DNA from: Clostridia bacterium
GTDB taxonomy: Bacteria > Bacillota > Clostridia > TANB77 > CAG-508
Reading direction: 5' to 3'
Assembly (NCBI GenBank): GCA_022791835.1
Contig: JAAVZW010000050.1
Coordinates: forward strand, 1 to 46,599
Length of the DNA: 46,599 nucleotides
The notes beneath the pieces were generated by a model. It saw only the letters and a program-made list of their open reading frames with translations, had not been told where the DNA came from and ran no database searches. Positions 44,539 through 46,599 of the stretch are shown here, piece by piece. The position numbers and the translations under genes are program-made. Numbering within the stretch: the first letter of the stretch is position 1; every line of letters starts with the position of its first letter.

Positions 44539-45872
44539 TTAATCTTCGTATTTTTCGCCTTTTTCTCTAACTATTACTCTTATTGGTGTTCCCATCATTC
44601 CAAATTCTTTTCTTATGTGGTTTACTAGGTATCTTTCATATGAGAAGTGAAAGATTTCTTTATTGTTTACAAAAATTACGAATGTTGGTGGTTTTGTTGA
44701 GGCTTGTGTTACATATAGTATTTTTAGTCTTTTACCTTTGTCTGTAGGTGGTTGTACTATTGCTATTGCTTCGTCTATTACTTGATTTAATACTCCTGTT
44801 TGTACTCTCATACTGTTTTGCTTGTTTACTTCGTTTATCATTTCGAATAGTTTGTTTACTCTTTGTCCTGTTTTTGCTGATATGAAAATTATTGGTGCAT
44901 ATGTTAGGTATGCTAGTTTATTGTAGATATCTTTTTTAAAGATTTCTATTGTGTGGTCGTCTTTTTCTATGTCGTCCCATTTGTTTACAACTATTATTAT
45001 GCCTTTTCCTGCTTCGTGTGCTTCTCCTGCAATTTTTGTGTCTTGGTCTGTTACTCCTTCTTTTGCATCTATCATTAATAGGCATACATCTGCTTTTTCT
45101 ATGGCTAACATTGTTCTTATTATGCTATATTTTTCTATGTTATCTTTTATTTTGTTTTTTCTTCTGATACCTGCTGTGTCTATAAATATGTATTTGCCTT
45201 GGTCATTTTCATATGGGCTATCTATTGCATCTCTTGTTGTACCTGCTATATCACTTACTATGGCTCTGTTTTCTCCGCAAGATTTTATTTATTAGTGAGG
45301 ATTTTCCGTACATTTGGCTTGCCTATTAGTGCTACTTTTATATATTCTTCTTCTTCGTCTTTTATTGTTTCTTCTTTAAAATTGTTATATACTTCGTCTA
45401 ATACGTCTCCTATACCTGAGGCATTTACTGCTGATACTGCCATTGGGTCTCCCATGCCTAAATTATAGAATTCATATATTTCGCTTCTTTCTTTTTCGAA
45501 TTTGTCTGCTTTGTTGCATACTAGGACTACTGGTTTTTTTGTCTTTTTTAGGAGGAGTGCTATGTCTTTGTCTGTTTCTGTTACTCCTTGCTTTATATCT
45601 GTTAGAAATATTATTACATCTGCTATGTCCATTGCTATTTGTACTTGCTCTCTCATTGAGCTTAGGATAATATCTTCTGATTTTGGTTCTATTCCTGCTG
45701 TATCTACTAGTGTGAATTTTCTTCCTCTCCATTCTGCATCTGCATATATCCTATCTCTTGTTACTCCTGGTTTATCTTCTACTATTGAGAGTTTTTGTCC
45801 AATTATGTAATTGAAAAATGTTGATTTTCCTACGTTTGGTCTCCCTACTATTGCTACTACTGGTTTTGACAT
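44539..45872 (-). CDS. der: Der/EngA double GTPase, two C-GGA frameshifts
   Basis: An essential 50S ribosome assembly GTPase. The joined product has 443 residues with two G domains and a KH-like C terminus. The first domain ([20 protein letters not shown]) is intact and uses GGA with no extra C. In the second, GKPNV is followed by CGG at 45308; skipping the C gives [10 protein letters not shown], where CGG occurs again at 45277; skipping that C gives [16 protein letters not shown]. The two shifts are exactly 10 codons apart and supply Gly189 (P-loop) and Gly199. Later motifs [13 protein letters not shown] and SAKTGQ follow normally. Without shifting the second GTPase domain is lost. Confidence 0.93.
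45274..45277 (-). other. C-GGA shift site 2 in der
   Basis: P-site codon TTG; +1 GGA gives Gly199 in [12 protein letters not shown]. Confidence 0.9.
45305..45308 (-). other. C-GGA shift site 1 in der, second P-loop
   Basis: P-site codon GTA; +1 GGA gives Gly189 in GKPNVGKSSL. Confidence 0.92.
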
Positions 45873-45886
45873 CTTTTTCTCCTCTC

Positions 45887-46387
45887 TTAATAGGTTGTTT
45901 TTCCTTCTAATAGGTCGTCGTTTTCTATCCAGTCTTTTACTTCTATTATTTTATAGCCTTGCTCATTATTTACTTTTACTATTACTTCTTTTATTCCTGC
46001 ATTTATGATTATTTTTCTACATAGTTGACATGAATTTGCTTCTTCTTCATATTCTCCTGTGTCTTTTCTTTTTCCTACTAGATAAAGTTTACTATCTATC
46101 ATGTCTTTTCTTGAGGCACTTATTATGGCATTTTGTTCTGCGTGTACTGATCTACATGCATCGTATCCTCCATGTCTTGTTTCTGGGAGGATTTTCTTTT
46201 TTGTGCAGTAACCTAAGTCTATACAATTTTTTCTTCCTCTTGGTGCTCCTGTATAACCTGTAGCAATTATTTCATCGTTTTTTACTATTATGCAACCATA
46301 GTTTTTTCTAAGGCATGTACCACGTCCTGCTACTGCTTCAGCTATTGATAGGTAGTAATTGATTTTGTCTACTCTTTTTGTTTCCAT
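45887..46387 (-). CDS. dCMP deaminase / ComEB-like cytidine deaminase
   Basis: A 166-residue zinc deaminase, probably converting dCMP to dUMP for dTMP synthesis. The zinc and catalytic motif HAEQNAI (in [14 protein letters not shown]) and the second motif [13 protein letters not shown] are present, with Ser where PCxxC is usual. [12 protein letters not shown] is typical of the family. The start is ATG 46387 with AAGGAG; an upstream in-frame ATG lacks a site. It is first in the operon leading into der, 14 bases downstream. Confidence 0.88.
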   Translation of the reverse strand: METKRVDKINYYLSIAEAVAGRGTCLRKNYGCIIVKNDEIIATGYTGAPRGRKNCIDLGYCTKKKILPETRHGGYDACRSVHAEQNAIISASRKDMIDSKLYLVGKRKDTGEYEEEANSCQLCRKIIINAGIKEVIVKVNNEQGYKIIEVKDWIENDDLLEGKTTY

Positions 46388-46406
46388 TTTTTCTCCTTTT
46401 TTTGTG

Positions 46407-46435
46407 ATTATATCACATCTTTTTTCTTTAAACAA
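46407..46435 (-). promoter_or_regulatory. promoter of dCMP deaminase-der-plsY-gpsA operon
   Basis: On the minus strand, TTGTTT (46435-46430), 17 bases, TATAAT (46412-46407). An AAGCAT/ATGCTT hairpin lies just upstream. Confidence 0.65.
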
Positions 46436-46578
46436 GCATTTTTGCATGCTTATGAATTAATTTATGAAAGAAATGTGATAATGTCTTAAGTAATGAAATG
46501 AAAAAATGTCCCAACTAAAAAATATATGTTCTCTTAAATGATATAATAAAAATATTATTTAAATCTAAGGAGGACATT

Positions 46579-46599
46579 ATGAGAAAGGTGGAACTCTCA
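46579..46599 (+). CDS. start of truncated gene, possibly a transposase
   Basis: ATG behind AAGGAGG and a TATAAT at 46542-46547; only MRKVELS is visible. The opening resembles the start of some IS1202/ISNCY-type transposases, and the upstream ATGTCCCAACT could be part of an element end. This is too short to be sure. Confidence 0.35.

Noticed and set aside
579-45872. The frameshifts as sequencing or assembly errors
   Set aside because: Random errors would not always add C, would not always fall at a codon boundary before a Gly GGN codon, and would also break genes elsewhere. No break of any other kind was found, apart from one nonsense codon.
579-45872. Classical programmed frameshifting with P-site slippage and an upstream stimulator
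   Set aside because: The preceding codons share no pattern, several cannot re-pair in the +1 frame, and I saw no constant Shine-Dalgarno-like stimulator or downstream pseudoknot.
579-45872. CGG simply reassigned to another amino acid
   Set aside because: A triplet reassignment would not change frame; every site needs a +1 shift to restore the protein.
1-46599. tRNA or rRNA genes
   Set aside because: No cloverleaf-like or conserved T-loop sequence was found on either strand by eye.

Overview
The window reads as a chromosome segment of an uncultured, AT-rich, Gram-positive Firmicute, probably a gut Clostridium-like bacterium. The evidence is the mreB, der-plsY-gpsA, ftsY, uvrB, meso-diaminopimelate dehydrogenase, SleB-type hydrolase and cohesin/dockerin genes, AGGAGG ribosome binding sites and sigma-A promoters. 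Most native genes lie on the minus strand.

Main discovery: native genes look broken by frameshifts, but every break has the same form. I count 17 sites in 11 genes. At each, the zero-frame codon is CGG and the conserved protein resumes in the +1 frame with GGA, GGT or GGC, placing one Gly where the family has Gly. Six sites are in uvrB, two each in der and mtaB, and one each in ftsY, the patatin, the M15 peptidase, the DUF1836 regulator, the PLP lyase, a HAD protein and a small unknown gene. By eye, no native gene has an in-frame CGG that is not a shift site, although CGG is common out of frame. This suggests that C-GGN is read as one four-base glycine codon, or that CGG is unassigned and causes an efficient +1 shift. 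I know of no described bacterial system like this.

Layout. 1-1.1 kb: XRE and DUF1836 regulators. 1.2-4.9 kb: UPF0182 membrane protein and ftsY. 5.0-6.8 kb: a foreign-looking membrane-protein cassette facing a SleB-like hydrolase. 7.0-10.0 kb: uvrB and a yhcG-type nuclease gene with an in-frame TAG. 10.3-12.7 kb: ddh, HAD and patatin genes. 13.0-14.3 kb: M15 peptidase and a second XRE regulator. 14.3-33.4 kb: surface locus with a dockerin protein, a membrane-anchored cohesin protein, a small membrane protein and a giant MBG-repeat protein of about 4,436 residues. 33.6-34.9 kb: second foreign-looking cassette. 35.1-37.8 kb: mtaB, mreB and a short membrane protein. 37.9-38.7 kb: third cassette (Nudix). 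38.8-42.4 kb: PLP lyase and three poorly known genes among long inverted repeats. 42.4-46.4 kb: zinc-ribbon protein, gpsA, plsY, der and dCMP deaminase. The right edge starts a possible transposase.

Four genes of different composition (membrane cassette, SleB-like gene, Ig-like secreted protein, Nudix) hold seven in-frame CGG codons that must mean Arg, including the invariant Nudix-box Arg. They look acquired from a standard-code donor, which makes them a natural control for the CGG hypothesis. All counts were made by eye.
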